Numbered from the stretch's first letter, positions 1-11,851 are shown. The stretch: 64,000 nucleotides of DNA from Boletus sp. NGJ (GCA_019096195.1 JAGTXK010000119.1:248001-312000); one strand, 5' to 3'. Program-made: numbers and translations. The notes: generated by a model not told the origin, from the letters alone.

Positions 1-816
1 CGGGAGTGAATGTTCCATCAACGATCGGGGGCAAAGACAGCTGTGTCATCGACTCCAGCGAGGTTGTGGTTGTGGTTGAGGAGCTTGTAAAGTGTTGATG
101 TCTGCATCATGAAGGAAAGATAGGATGTCTGAGTGCGATCCACAGCTGTACCATCATGAGATCGACGGAACTCGTTTCGCTCCAGGAACGACTTCACTGT
201 AGACCGACTATCTCGAAGAGCTCAGTTATCGGAGATCTAGACGATGTGCGAGCTCACCTCGCGGACATGATTGTCATATTTACATAAATTGGCATGCTGA
301 ACTTGTGATGGCGGCTCTGAAGAGTGAGGGTCACGTTTGACCGCCCTGAAGGCCCGAGATCCCGATCAATTTATGCGTAAAGCTACCCTCACAGCAGATT
401 TACCCCAAATTGATCAATCAATCAATCATACACAAAAAGGTTTAAACCACCAAACCGACGTGTGAATGCACTCGTCGTGGAGGATAGTCCTGATTAACTG
501 CAGGAAAATCAGCTTTTGCGCACTTGAAGTAACTCGCGTAGACCCACGTGTTAAGTCTGCATCTGGATTTCACTGCATCACCGGCCAAGTAGTCGAAAAG
601 ACCAGCAGTCCTGTATGACATGTACAACTGCTATGTATGGCAACATGAACGGCGTCTGGATTGAAGGTTTAGCGGACGAGTTCCCCGATAGTGCTTGATA
701 GTGACCATTCGGCTGCCTCCTAACTTGTTGTATGTCAGATATCGTTGGTAGGGCTCGAGGTGAAGACCATCGGAGGTGCCAGGAGCAAGGCCATTACATC
801 TTGGTAGGACGCTCAA
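1..816 (-). pseudogene. Eroded type-B carboxylesterase copy, N-terminal half, cut by the window edge
   Basis: This stretch aligns piecewise with about 4870-6050 of the intact esterase gene downstream, in the same orientation. Shared landmarks are the remnant of the YRLGLFGFLA/EVVKSR block (near 560-600, now YRTAGLFDYLAGDAVKSR), the exon encoding the segment after the nucleophile (near 250-330), and the N-terminal block (near 740-800). No long frame survives: stops and indels separate every block, and the oxyanion and nucleophile motifs cannot be read. It is therefore a dead tandem paralogue rather than a gene with introns. The C-terminal end would lie left of base 1. The assignment rests on colinear similarity seen by eye to the neighbouring gene. 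Confidence 0.7.
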
Positions 817-2130
817 CCCACCCTGTCACCTCCTACTAGTAAGACCCCCGTAAATCTCTTTGTGTCAGTACGTGACGTCTCTTCCGTCGGAATCATTACC
901 CTAGAGACTATAAATTCAACGCTGCCGTGTGCGACCTGGTAACTTCAAGGGTGTGGTCGGTCGTAGTGACACCGACCGTCTTTGCTAGCTCGTCCGACGA
1001 AAGGCTTGCAAGCGACATGTCTGCAGCGTTACGGCAGGTAGTATCCATTTGGCTAGGATGTCGCACCTCTTGTGTTGAATTGTTAGAAGGGCGCAGCTTG
1101 TTATCTATATTCCGGGCCCTTCTTGCGCCGTTTGTAATGTTCTTGTTCTGTATCCACGTTTCACGTCACGAGAACTTTCATCCCGGTGTCTAATTCCTTG
1201 AAAGTAAGTTATCCAGATTCCAGACATTCATCAAATTCCTCAACAGCGTTTCAAGGAGTTACTTAGAAAGAAGGCATTTGTCTCACGGCGGTCGGTCTGC
1301 ATTTTCCCACTAGCAGATGAAATGTTGAAGTTATACGCACCATTCACTGTCGGACCAAGTCACCTCAACATCCTTTTGGCAATTTGTACAGGGACACGAT
1401 TCCTCGCAAGAAGTCGACAGCACGTTCTGGAAATGGTCTACACGCTCCAGGGGTGTTGACACCGGGCAAATTCGGGGGTCCTGCGAAACCTCAACAGCCT
1501 GTAGGGAATGAAAAATTTGAAACTCGACACTAGCCTCCTCGTAGCTTGTATCGACCAAAGATAATGCCCGGATGACTGCAGTGGCAAGACGCGCTGCCCC
1601 CTGCTATTAACTACTAATTTCATGATACGAAGATCGACTATCTCAGTTTCTCCGCGGTGTTCGTGGAGAAGACATTATCACAAGTATAACGTACGATCTT
1701 GATCTGGGACATACGACTCTTTGCGTTCTCTCGCAACTGGTCCTCGGATCGCAGCCCAACCTTGCCTTGCTGGCAGTGCCGGATACCTCGGTTTTCCTTC
1801 AAGATTAAGGATCTATGACGTTAAAACGGGAATATGCGACCTCGACCCCATTACCTACTAGGCAGAAAGCAATCAAGCGGGCGATATCGGTGGCCACCTT
1901 CTTCTGCTGAATGTTAGTGAGTTAAATACTTTGCCGACATCAAGCATCTATACAATGATACTAACAATTCTACACAGTTGCACACACTGCGCGCATTGCT
2001 GCAATTTTGTTAATAAATATTGAGCAAAAAGAAGTTTATTTTAGTCAATGAATAGATTAATGAACATGATATCTTTTTAGTGTGTAAACTTCAGGTGATG
2101 CTTGCAACCTGAGTGAGATGATACTCGGTA
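817..2130. other. No supported gene
   Basis: Only short open frames with unrecognisable translations occur here. One 75-residue frame on the minus strand (1331-1558) contains a CPCTNC motif, but nothing around it extends it into a domain. Part of the stretch may be the former promoter of the eroded esterase copy to its left. No repeat or RNA gene was recognised. Confidence 0.5.
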
Positions 2131-2139
2131 GTGGCCGTA

Positions 2140-2549
2140 TCAGTGAACTGGTACAGGAAGATAACAGTTTCCGTACATGTCTAGGTAAGAACCGAGCGTT
2201 CTTGCTTCTTCATAAATTTCAGTCTGAATCTCACTCTGTTGAGCGATAGTAGCGGTGACACTCTGCGAATACCTGCTTCTCCGAGTCACGATTAGGATCT
2301 TGTCCACGAAAGGAACCCACCGGGACGACACGCTCACGCTTCAGCAGTGTGTTGTCCGTCACGTAAGTCTACACTTCCGACGCACCAGACGACGTTACTT
2401 AATTGAACATGCATCTCCGCGTGGTCAGTCACATCCATGGATTTCAGTCGTGGGGCGTAACCTGGTTTACATTGTACGTGGCAGCCGAAACCCACGTCTT
2501 CGCCGCTGCCATGGGATGTGGCGAATAAAGCTAGCCTTAATAGGGCCAA
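2140..2549 (-). pseudogene. Carboxylesterase C-terminal fragment
   Basis: The stretch matches, with many substitutions, the last two exons of the intact esterase gene (about 3966-4290), in the same orientation. The recognisable block is the remnant of DVTP-x-WNAW-x-Y-EMMFNVT (now DVTDHAEMHVQLSNV). The remainder of a gene would have to lie to the right, but the cation-efflux-like gene starts at 2655. So this is a truncated third copy, not the missing end of the relic at 1-816, whose own C-terminus points left. It carries frame breaks and no plausible start. Confidence 0.65.
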
Positions 2550-2654
2550 CGTTAGGTCACTGGGCCAGGCAATCTATACTTCTCGTCAAAGCGAACAAAG
2601 AACTCGAGTCTGTGCCCACTCCTTATCGTCGTTGCTCACCCCACCTCACCGAAG

Positions 2655-3546
2655 ATGCCATCTCGCCGTCGTCTGCAGCAGTATGCTATTGCGGTCAGCA
2701 TCTTCAGTTTGTTCTACAACAGTGCCGAGGGTGTCGTGTCCATCGTCTTTGGCGCTGAGTCATCTTCGCGCGCTCTCGTCTTTTACGGCCTTCAATCTGC
2801 TGTCGAGGTCATCTCAGACTTCCTAGTCACCTGGCGCTTCCTCAGTGTCAGAAATTCAGGCAACGAGATAGAGACCATAGACAAGACGTCGCAAATCATC
2901 CGGTAACCTCACCTCTTTGAGATTCCCTTCCCCCTGCTAACGACAGACCCGATTACTTCCCTTGTAATTTTCTCATCTCCACAGAGTCGAACGCATCGCA
3001 ACGACCATTATCGGCGCTCTCCTCGTGGCCCTCACTATCGCGGCCATTGCGACCTCCGCTATTTCACTCGCAGCACACGACCATCCCTCCACCGCCCTCC
3101 CCGCCATCCTCATCTCCGCCAGCGCCACAGCTGTCACGCTCGTCCTTTACCTGGCCAAACGCTACCTCGCCCGCGCTCTCGACTCGAGCACCCTCAACGG
3201 CGAAGCCGTTTGCGCGCTTTGCTGCATGCAACTCTCCGTCGTCTTGCTCATCGGGTCGTTGATCTATCGGGTGTGGAAGGGTGGATGGTGGGTCGATTCA
3301 GCGACGGCGATCATGATTGGGATGATGTTCGGTTGGGAGGGTGTCAAGATGATCCGCTGGGCGCAGAACAAAGATTTTGATGGAGGGTGTTGTGCGCACT
3401 GTCATCCCAAGGACGAGGCCTCACCCAGATCCGTGACACCCTCAGCAGAAGTGGACCCAGAACGGAAACAGAGTCCGTGTTCCTCTTCCACTCGCTGTTG
3501 CGGGCCCCCTACGAAAGAAGGACCTGTTAAAGGGGAACAAGTCTGA
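2655..3546 (+). CDS. TMEM163/cation-efflux-like multi-pass membrane protein
   Basis: Two exons, 2655-2902 and 2985-3546, joined at CG|GTAACC...ACAG|AG, give 269 residues. The first exon carries EGVVSIVFGAESSSRALVFYG followed by an LQSAVEVISDFLVTWRF segment. This is the glycine/serine-rich TM1-TM2 pattern of cation diffusion facilitators and of the TMEM163 subgroup of zinc-binding membrane proteins. Four further hydrophobic segments follow in exon 2, then a cytosolic tail with Cys/His-rich clusters (CCAHCH, and CC before GPP) that could bind metal. Known for the family: zinc efflux or sequestration in vesicles or the plasma membrane. Inferred: metal handling here. The start was chosen as the first ATG in the frame that leads directly into TM1. 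The protein is shorter than classical cation diffusion facilitators and lacks their long C-terminal domain. Confidence 0.75.
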
Positions 3547-3968
3547 GCGTGTTAACTACCAGGTTACCCGTCATGCCTTAAATTTTCGAATGCTAGCGAC
3601 CATGGCATGGCCCATGTTTCTTCCCAGTGGATGTCACGAGGGCGGCCGACGCGTCCTCGACGCAATATTTATTTATGATTTGTGTTGTACCTAGTAGTAT
3701 GTACTAAAACAAGGATGAAGATACCTTTGTCACTCAAAGGACATTCTACTGTACAATAAAGAATATACCATGCATTCCCAGTCAGATGTTTCCTTTCCAG
3801 TAGGCATCCAATGAAGCAAAGCCGATTGGGGCCCTTTGCACAAACCTCGCGTAAGTTCGTCGACACATGCTTGCTTCGCCACACTACCAGCGGAGGAAGA
3901 CGATTTCATAACCAATAAAGGTCCGTTGAACTCATCAAAGACACGTTCCGATGACCCTCAACCTCACC
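3547..3968. other. Convergent intergenic region
   Basis: This lies between the ends of the cation-efflux-like gene (plus) and the carboxylesterase (minus), so it holds the two 3' untranslated regions. An AATAAA-type signal in minus orientation sits near 3756-3761 (TACAATAAAGAATATA on the plus strand is a possible plus-strand signal). No gene is visible. Confidence 0.4.
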
Positions 3969-6279
3969 TCACTGAGCTGTGCTGTCGGCAATGCTCCGCC
4001 AATATCTGACGTTTGACATCGCAGGTATCGATCAGAAACCTGATCCACGAAACGAAAATCCACACGACTCACGCGCAACGATTTAATAACGCGCTGTCCG
4101 TCGCGTACGTGTATACGTTTGGTGCACCAGATGACGTTACGTTGAACATCATCTCTGTGTAGCCACTGGACCACGCATTCCATGGCGCGGGCGTGACATC
4201 GCTCGCGTTGTACTTGTCACTCGGGTCCAGCGATATGGCCATTGCCAAAAATCTGTTCGAGAACGCGGTGATGAAGTCGGAAGTCACACTGGCATAGGTA
4301 TGTGCATTGCGGCGTCAGCTGTGTAGTGTCAGTGCCTTGGTGGCAACATACGTTGTAAAGTAGTACGATTGATCTTGACCATGGTAACCTGGTGGAATGG
4401 CAAACTCGCCCTGAAACTCCTTCGTTGAGCGGTGCCCCGAGGCTACAACAAGGTAAACTCCATTACCTTCCATGCCTTGCTACCAAACGCTTCCAAGAGG
4501 TAGTACGTAGGACAGACAAAGGTCGCTGTGAATACCAGACAATCCAGTGCATGATGAACACAATCTGTGAAATACTCACATTCCCCCATAACATAGTTAG
4601 CCTGGTCGACGTTAGTACCAAGACTTTCGTACAGGGGCACTGCGGCGGCGACTTGCGATGCCTGAATGTTAGGGAACAATGTACTGATGTACTGTGAGAT
4701 GTTTAAGGTGGTCGATTGATCAACAAAGATATTCCCTTCATGAAAATTCGTGACGGAGTATAGTGCCTCCTATGCACGGAAGGGGGTATTAGGAGTAGAG
4801 TGATAGCCGCTATAAAAATCTCTTACTCCGTTAACCTTTCCCCCAGCGAACGTGACAGTGGGACGCTCGATAATGAATGCCCCATCGACCACAGGAACAA
4901 AGGTAAATGTGCCATAGAATGCATCGTAGTTGATCTTGTTATTCAGGTATTCCAATGTGTTGATGTTGGCTGCGCGAAGACAAGACAAGGTGTCTGGACT
5001 AGACGAACAGCTATACCATCTTGAGGTCAATATCAGATTTTTGAAGAAGCAAAGGATGGTCACTTGGTCCCAGCGACCACCTGACTGTAGAGCAGCTCAT
5101 CGGGTACCTTAGTCATTGACGATCGATCGAATGAACGAACGAACTCACCTCGGGAATGCGATCGTTGTAATTATATTGCGAAGGCAAAAAACTCGAGCTT
5201 GTGATGGCAGCTCTGAATAACGGAGGTTGCGTGTTTCCACCGTGAGCAATGACGTGCTGCAACACAGATCCAGCACCTTTGCAGTGAAATTTGTGAACAG
5301 CTTGCCCACATCGTTTGATGGCGGGACCTACCTGCGGATACGCCCCAAATTGACACTTTCATTGGATCACCCCCGAATGTAGCAATCTGTTCTCTGGGGT
5401 CAACTAGAAAATCGAGACACGCAACCAATACCAACATGTGATTGGATCCACTGCAGAGCGTAGTTCTGGTCAACTGTAGCGCAATCTCACTACATTGTCT
5501 TTGTCCCATCCCAAGAAACTCACGTAAACCTGCGTTCGGCGCGCCTCTAGATTTAACGACCTCACTGGCCAAGAAGCCAAATAAACCAAGGCGGTATTGG
5601 ATAGTTACCACTATGAGGCCATGATTGGACTCCACGATCAAGTCCGCACCATTGAACTGGCTCTCCCTACCGGAGATGTACCTCCAAACACTCTTATCAG
5701 GACCTTCATAGATAAAAGGCATCAAAAAGCTTACCCGCCACCATGGATCCAGACGAGAACGGGAAGTCCTCCAGACTTGACAGGGGTGACAATATGACCT
5801 GGAGTGTACACGCTATGACTTGTCAGAAACCTTGTGAACGAACACCGCAACCAAGCACGAACCTGAGGAAGAGACAGTCTTCCGACTCTATCACAGTACC
5901 CTTTGATATGGTGCTAGTGCTCAATGGGTTCGTCGACGATCTTCCCGTAGGTGCCTGGTAGCACTCATTGGGCTGCGTCGTAGCTAGTTGTATCCCAGGC
6001 ACAGTCGGCGGGGGTTGAGGTGCGACCCATCGCAAGTTTCCTAGCAAGCGTGATTAGTCCTCGACGGGAGGTTCATCCGATCTCGTTGAGCGTACCAACT
6101 GGAGCAGCAGCATAACGAATACCAAGGAAACTCGTGGTGTTCGTCACGATATCTATAGCTCCTTGGTACTGAGCGTAGCCAAGGTTCACGGTTGGTGCGA
6201 CTGTTGTAGTGGCAGGCACCTGAAGGAAAAGTAAGCATCGGAGGAAGACTAGAAGGCGTTCGAGGTTTAGCAAGGGCAT
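3969..6279 (-). CDS. Secreted type-B carboxylesterase/lipase, about 10 introns
   Basis: A complete esterase of roughly 535 residues can be read once short introns are removed. Placed introns include 5011-5063, 5108-5148 and 5277-5331. The order is: hydrophobic N-terminus (MPLLNLERLLVFLRCLLFL, signal-like), QYQGAID with the SFLGIRYAAAPVG block, ESEDCLFLSVYTPG, the oxyanion segment VWIHGGGY, YRLGLFGFLA, NAGLLDQNYALQWIQ, FGGDP, the nucleophile elbow GVSAG, FVPVVDG, the catalytic His in PPGYHGQD, and a short C-terminus ending SIADSTAQ. Known for the family: hydrolysis of carboxylic esters by a Ser-Glu/Asp-His triad; fungal members are often secreted lipases. Oddity: the elbow reads GVSAG where the family almost always has GESAG. 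The gene sits beside two broken copies, so it is the surviving member of a local cluster. Confidence 0.85.
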
Positions 6280-6349
6280 TGGTTTTCGCGCTAGAGCGAT
6301 TCGTAGAAGACGCGTTCACGACAACCGAACAGAGAGTGTAATTCACAGC

Positions 6350-7105
6350 CTCATATCAATCGGCCATCACGGTATTTTGATGACGAGACGGTACGGCGCG
6401 TAGTATGTTTTCCGAAACTTAACCCATGCCTCCACTGGGGACGCACCTGCAATTCACAAGTTATCGCGAGTAGGCCAGCACCATCGTTCAAGTTCGTGTT
6501 AGCCTGGATTTTCTGGGAATCCGAATGTGTTTGCCAGCAGTTGGAGTCCGAGCTTGAAATTTTGGCCGGCGTGCAAATCACAAATTGTCGAGACTTTAAA
6601 AATCATCCACCTTCCAACTTCCAAGGACATCCAAGATACTTCGATGCCACAAGTTGCACACGGTGCGATGTGTGCACCCACGACGGCCTGAAAACGTCGA
6701 GATTGAGGAGAGAATTGCGCGACCTAGAGTTAATCTTCAACAAAGTCGATATCCACGGACAAACTTGGCAGCTAATAGTACCACATCATCATTTTTGCCA
6801 ACCGTCCAAGAGTTGTTCATAACCTCCAGTTCGGACTGTCATTGTTGAGTTCCCGCACCCCAGTTCCATATCGTTTCCTGTGCCGCGCGTTGGCAATTTG
6901 GAGGCATGAATCGATGTGCTCAAGTGACGCAAGTTAGGCGTACTTGGACCCTTCCATTTTTCGTCCAAGCTAGGACACCAGCTCTCAGACAATTACTTGT
7001 TTGCCATTGCGATCAAACCTCTTCCTCATGAGCGAACGGGCTGTCACTTCAGCTGTCAGGTTCGTTCGCAATAATTCTTCGTAACTACGCGACTGTGCAT
7101 TGGTT
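6350..7105. other. No supported gene
   Basis: Upstream of the esterase. Open frames of 60-108 codons on both strands overlap each other, lack recognisable domains and show no splice-linked continuation. The region must contain the esterase promoter near its left end. Confidence 0.45.
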
Positions 7106-8420
7106 GCGTCCTGGTGAGATCCCCCTGCCCGAGGGCAACTGCTTCACTTGGTGCGTCCCTTGTAGACTTCCTTACAATTACCAAGGGAGTAATGCATATT
7201 TTAAGGACGTCGTATGGAAACTTGATTTCTGTCGTGGTCTACTGTCGAGGTCAAGCGTCAAGGTGTGCTGAGTTTCGCAGCGAGGTAACGGTAACGTCGT
7301 CGACTCGTTTCGTCACGGGGGTCAGTGACCGAGCATCGATCAAATGATATTCAAGATACTCTATAGTACATTCTACGTGCAAGTCCATGATGCCGTGCAG
7401 GATATATCAATGTCTGTATGTCTCCGTCTCACAATACCAATTGTTGGTACTACTACGTCAGCGTCACTTCCTCTAGCCCAAGCAACACAGTACTGAAGCT
7501 TTGCCCAGGACGTCCATCGGCGCACAAGGCACGTGGCGCCATAGTGCCTTTCTTCTTGTCATCCCCACGAACCCCAGACGCGACGCACGTCTGCTAACTA
7601 CAACCAACGTCAGTTCTAGTCACATGTAGACTTGGCCCTGGAGGACTTACGAGTCAGCGAGGACAACCTCCTTTGACAATGGCGAAACGGCGTAGGATGA
7701 ATGAGGTGGTTTGTAAAACGTATCCATCCCCAGAATCGCTTCCCGGATCTGACAGAGTAGGCCATTCAGTGATTCTGAGATACTTTCTTGGTATAGAATG
7801 TCATGTAGTTCTTATCTGACAAACGTGCGATAACCCATGGATAGCGACAAGTCACCATGTTGAAGAGAATCACGCTCAGTGACCAGACGTCCGCCATGCC
7901 TGTGTAATACAAGATTCCTCCCTCGTCAAGGCATTCTCGAGGCATGTCAGTTCAATCATTGTATGTATAACGACAAACCTGGGCTCGTATAGGAGGTGGT
8001 ACTGCAGCCACGGTCTCGACTGAGATGGCGGTTAGTAGACAATCCAAAATCGCCAATTTCAATCCGCATCACACATGATATCTTCCGGCTTGAGATTCCT
8101 CCCTTTTTATGACATGCAAAGACCCCATCTAATATTTCTACAGACACCTTCTTGATGAGATCATCATTCTTCCAGTAGACCGTCTCCTCCCAAATCGTTC
8201 TAAACATTTCCATCTCGCATAGGGGTAAGACGAGGAAGATGGTATACACTTTGACGGCGAAACCAGGCGAGTCCTACAGCCTGGTAGACACTGCCGGTTG
8301 CACCAGAGCCGAGAAGGGAGGAATCCGGAGGATAGAAGATAACGACCGATTTGCTTGCCAGATAACTCTCGCCAGTCCCATTGTCGTTTTTGGGCTGAAA
8401 GACAGTAAGAGTGTGCAAGA
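7106..8420 (-). pseudogene. Dead Ran1/Ksp1-like protein kinase copy
   Basis: The segment is the reverse complement of a diverged copy of the kinase genes at 50.7-53.4 kb. The start region (near 8330-8400) and glycine loop (LLGSGATGSVYQAVG) are followed by a deletion that removes the VAIK lysine and alpha-C region and rejoins at LVLPLCEMEMFRTIW (near 8190-8230). The HRDLKPEN loop is scrambled, IGDFGLST remains, and a second small deletion lies near 7780 after the DKNYMTF region. The 3' tail and downstream 350 bp (7110-7700) are almost identical to 51660-52090. The N-terminal part instead resembles the second kinase (52322). The copy is thus a mosaic and cannot encode an active kinase. Confidence 0.85.
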
Positions 8421-8523
8421 GAAGGCACGCGATCTATACCCCCAACTGGATTATATTGGCTGTGACGTTGATTTCTGGTCACCGGGAGGCTGTGCTAGAG
8501 CGGATCTAAATATGGAATATCCT

Positions 8524-8558
8524 CGGCGATATTCCTTCTGGAAATTGAAATATCGCCG
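8524..8558. repeat. Perfect 10-bp inverted repeat
   Basis: CGGCGATATT (8524-8533) and AATATCGCCG (8549-8558) form a perfect stem around a 15-base spacer. It lies in the short region between the kinase relic and DPP III and could be a binding site or a small transposon footprint. No function is visible. Confidence 0.5.
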
Positions 8559-8575
8559 TACTGAGAGCTACGCAA

Positions 8576-8585
8576 GTCACGTGAC
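8576..8585. promoter_or_regulatory. Palindromic E-box GTCACGTGAC
   Basis: A perfect 10-bp palindrome with a CACGTG core sits 58 bases upstream of the first in-frame ATG of DPP III. In fungi CACGTG is bound by bHLH factors of the Cbf1/Pho4/Sre type. Whether it is used here is inference from position and symmetry alone. Confidence 0.45.
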
Positions 8586-8643
8586 CCGGTGACTGAACAC
8601 CTATTAATGGCGTCACCCGTTGAATTTGACCGGGACCAGGCAG

Positions 8644-11600
8644 ATGTTGCGCCGGGCTGTCAGTTGCCTCCTTGCCGGGTCAAGACCTTATCAGGGTGGC
8701 GCATCTTCTCCGCATCGATCATTATCCATATCAGCATATCCCTCTGTCAGTGACCACTTCACGACTCGGAGAACTATGGCTTCACTTGCAGCCGAGAGGT
8801 ACCTGGCAGACAAGGCGCCGCCAATTTGCAGAGTCGAAGTTGCCAAGTCTTTCTCCCAACTCACGTCCGTCATTATCCTTCATCCACGCCACTGTTCTGA
8901 CAGAAAAATAGCGAAAAGGAAAAGTTGTATGCACATTATATCGGTCAGGCGTCATGGGCCGGGGCTCGCATCATTCAAGGTCAATGGACGCCACAAGCGA
9001 CCAGCCTCTACGATCTCTTGATCCTTACTTTTAGCACCAACGGAAAATTGGCTGACCTTGGGGCTCTGCAAAGCAATTCTGGCGTTAGCCAGCAAGCCTT
9101 TGAGAACCTCCTTCAGTACACCACACAGGTTCGCCTACCCTCATCTTTTCATGGACATTCCATTTTAATTCAGCCACGTCGTAGGTAACGCACAATTTGG
9201 TGAATTACAAGAGCTTCGGCTTCACCAAGATCATTCCTCGTATTTCCGAGGACGACTTTGCCAAAGTGGTCGCAGCATCCTCCAACGCGCCTAACGCGGT
9301 CCCACTCTTCGATCAAGTTAGTCACCTCAACTCTATTTTGCTCTGAGCTGCACGTGAACTTGACCCAGCTCAAAGAGCATATTTATTTGGCAACCCCTGA
9401 GAGTTCATTATTTATCGGAAAGCGATCAGAGGGCCATGTGTCCAACTACTATCTTGGTGAAGTGATTACGGACGAGGAAGTCGCTGCTGTGCAACAGGCT
9501 GCCGAAAAGCTTGGGATTGATATCCTGAACACCCGGTAAAAGCTATCTTGTCCTGAATGACATGCGCGTGATTTACCTCACAAAGTGTTCGCAAAAATGG
9601 TCCAGGGGACTTCGCGCTCCTTGTCGCTTCGGCCCAGAAGCAGCCTTCGACATTCCATGACTTGGCCACACAAGTTATCAATGGAAAGCTGACCGTCGAA
9701 TATGGAGACTTTTCGGAATCGCTCAACAAGGTCGTTGTGGCCCTGCAAGAGGTGAGGTCCTTTGTCCTGTTATCGTGCCTGCAACTTAAATCAGATACAA
9801 ACAGGCCAAGAAATACACGGCAAATGATAACCAAACTGCCATGTTGGATGGTTACATCAAATCGTAAGTTTCTTTTTGATGACAAATTTCGATGGGTATT
9901 GAACCTCTCATTAGCTTCGAGACGGGTTCTATCGAAGAACACCAAAAAGGTTCAATCGCATGGGTCAAGGACATCGGTCCTGTCGTGGAGAGTTATATCG
10001 GATTCATCGAGACCTACGTAGATCCATATGGTGGTCGTGCTGAATGGGAAGGTTAGTTTGCATTACTGCTCACTTTGTAGCCACTATTCAAGTCCTGCTA
10101 GGGTTTACTGCCATCGTCGACAAAGCTCTCAGTGCTAAATACGAGAAACTCGTCAACGATGCACCTGAGCTCACCAAGGTTCTTCCTTGGGGGCCTGTAT
10201 TTGAGGTAGACCAGTTCAAAAAACCAGATTTCACTGCCCTCGAGATCCTTCATTTCGCCACCGGAGGTAAGGGTACATAGACAGAGCGCAAACGACTCGC
10301 TTACGTCCATTGATTTCTAGGTATCCCAGCTGGAATTAATGTGAGCGGCTTAAAATTGAACAACCTAGCATCTAAACGACATTGCAGATACCAAATTACT
10401 ATACCGTCCGAGAGTCAAATGGATTCAAGAATGTCTCGCTTTCCGTAGGCTTTCACACCATCGATTCACAATCCGTCTGATTCTGGTCTATTTTCGCGCA
10501 GAATATCCTTGCAGCAAAAGCTCCCAGTAAGTCAAAATTGCTTATGACACGGTTTTTGGTCGATCACCATAACTAATGATGTGAACTATGACGGGAACCA
10601 GACGAGGAAGTGACGTTTATTCATGAGAGTGACCTTGAGTTATACAACAAGTGGGATACACGCGCGTTCGAGCTCCAAGTTGCAAATCACGAGCTACTCG
10701 GTCATGGGTCTGGCAAGTTATTTACGGAGAATGCGGATGGGACGTTCAACTTTGATCCCGAGGTACTGTCGATGACTATCTCGTCTCGTTCATCATGTTG
10801 GCTCACCTCGGTTTGTTGGAGTAGACCATTAATCCACTCACTGGCAAGAAAGTGTGAGGTTCCTTTGTCACTCCGTCCGTCTATATCTTACCGTTTCATG
10901 ATTGATACAGCACTACCTGGTACAAACCTGGCCAGACCCCTGGTTCTGTCCTAGGGGAAATTTCCTCGTCAATGGAGGAATGCCGCGCAGAAGCTGTGGC
11001 AATGTATCGTGAGTCCCACTCCACCTATTGCGCACTCGGCCGACTTACCTTCCATCCCGCATAGTTGCAAACAACAACAGAATCTTGAGTATAATGGGTG
11101 TAAGTAGTTAGCTTCCTGAAGTAGATTTAAAGTCGATACTCTTCTTATCCAAATATAGTACGAAGATCAGCAAGATCGCGAGGAGATCGTCTACGTATCA
11201 TTCCTTCAGATGGCTCGCTATGGTATTCGTGCGCTGGAGTTCTATGACCCGTCGACAGGCAAGCACGGACAGGCCCACATGCAAGCTAGGTATGTGAACT
11301 AGATTTAGTCACTTGTGGTGAACGTTTTGACCTACGAATCTCGTGCAAGGTTGGGTATCACCAAGTTCATGGAACAGAGAGGTCTGGTGAAATTCCAGAC
11401 AGTCCGTGATGCAAAGGGGGACCTTGAGAATGCTTATGTTAAAGTGTGTCTCTACTGGCCACGTTCTCTGCATCTTCCTGATTGTTTGCCCAAGGTTGAC
11501 CGCCAAAACGTGCTTCAGAATGGTAGTAAAGTCATGGGAGAGCTTCTCTGTCAACTGCAAATACGCAAGAGCGTAGCTGATGGGCCTGGTGCGAGGGCAT

Positions 11601-11851
11601 TCTACACGGACCTTACGACGCCACCCAAGGAATGGGTGACCGAGGTAAGAGATCTCGTGCTGAGGAAGAAGCAGGTGGGCCGTCCTTCCTTTATGTATGC
11701 GTGCCTGCCCTGACAGTAATATGATGGACGATAGCCCCGCAAGATCATGCTCCAGGCCAACACGGTCGTCGTAAATGGAAAAGTCGAGTTAAGGGAATAC
11801 CCTTCGACGCCAGCGGGTTTGATTGAGAGCATGATCGACAGGAATCTTTGA
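8644..11851 (+). CDS. dpp3: Dipeptidyl peptidase III (zinc metallopeptidase, M49), 19 exons
   Basis: Exons read: 8776-8864, 8912-9128, 9185-9316, 9369-9535, 9586-9751, 9805-9863, 9915-10051, 10102-10266, 10321-10340, 10388-10444, 10502-10526, 10602-10762, 10825-10853, 10911-11008, 11065-11099, 11159-11289, 11350-11443, 11495-11674, 11735-11851. They total 2079 nt, 692 residues from the ATG at 8776, close to the usual ~700-720. The zinc site HELLGH is at residues 441-446 and the second motif EECRAE at 497-502, at the spacing known for M49. The enzyme removes dipeptides from the N-terminus of oligopeptides, normally in the cytosol. Oddity: the frame stays open upstream to another ATG at 8644, adding 44 residues rich in Arg/Ser with almost no acidic residues, a mitochondrial-presequence-like leader. 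The 8776 start is the conventional one; both could be used. Confidence 0.95.

Noticed and set aside
9317-9345. 31-nt intron in DPP III after FDQ
   Set aside because: A 52-nt intron ending CCCAG at 9368 gives the better family match (LKEHIYLATPE) and normal length.
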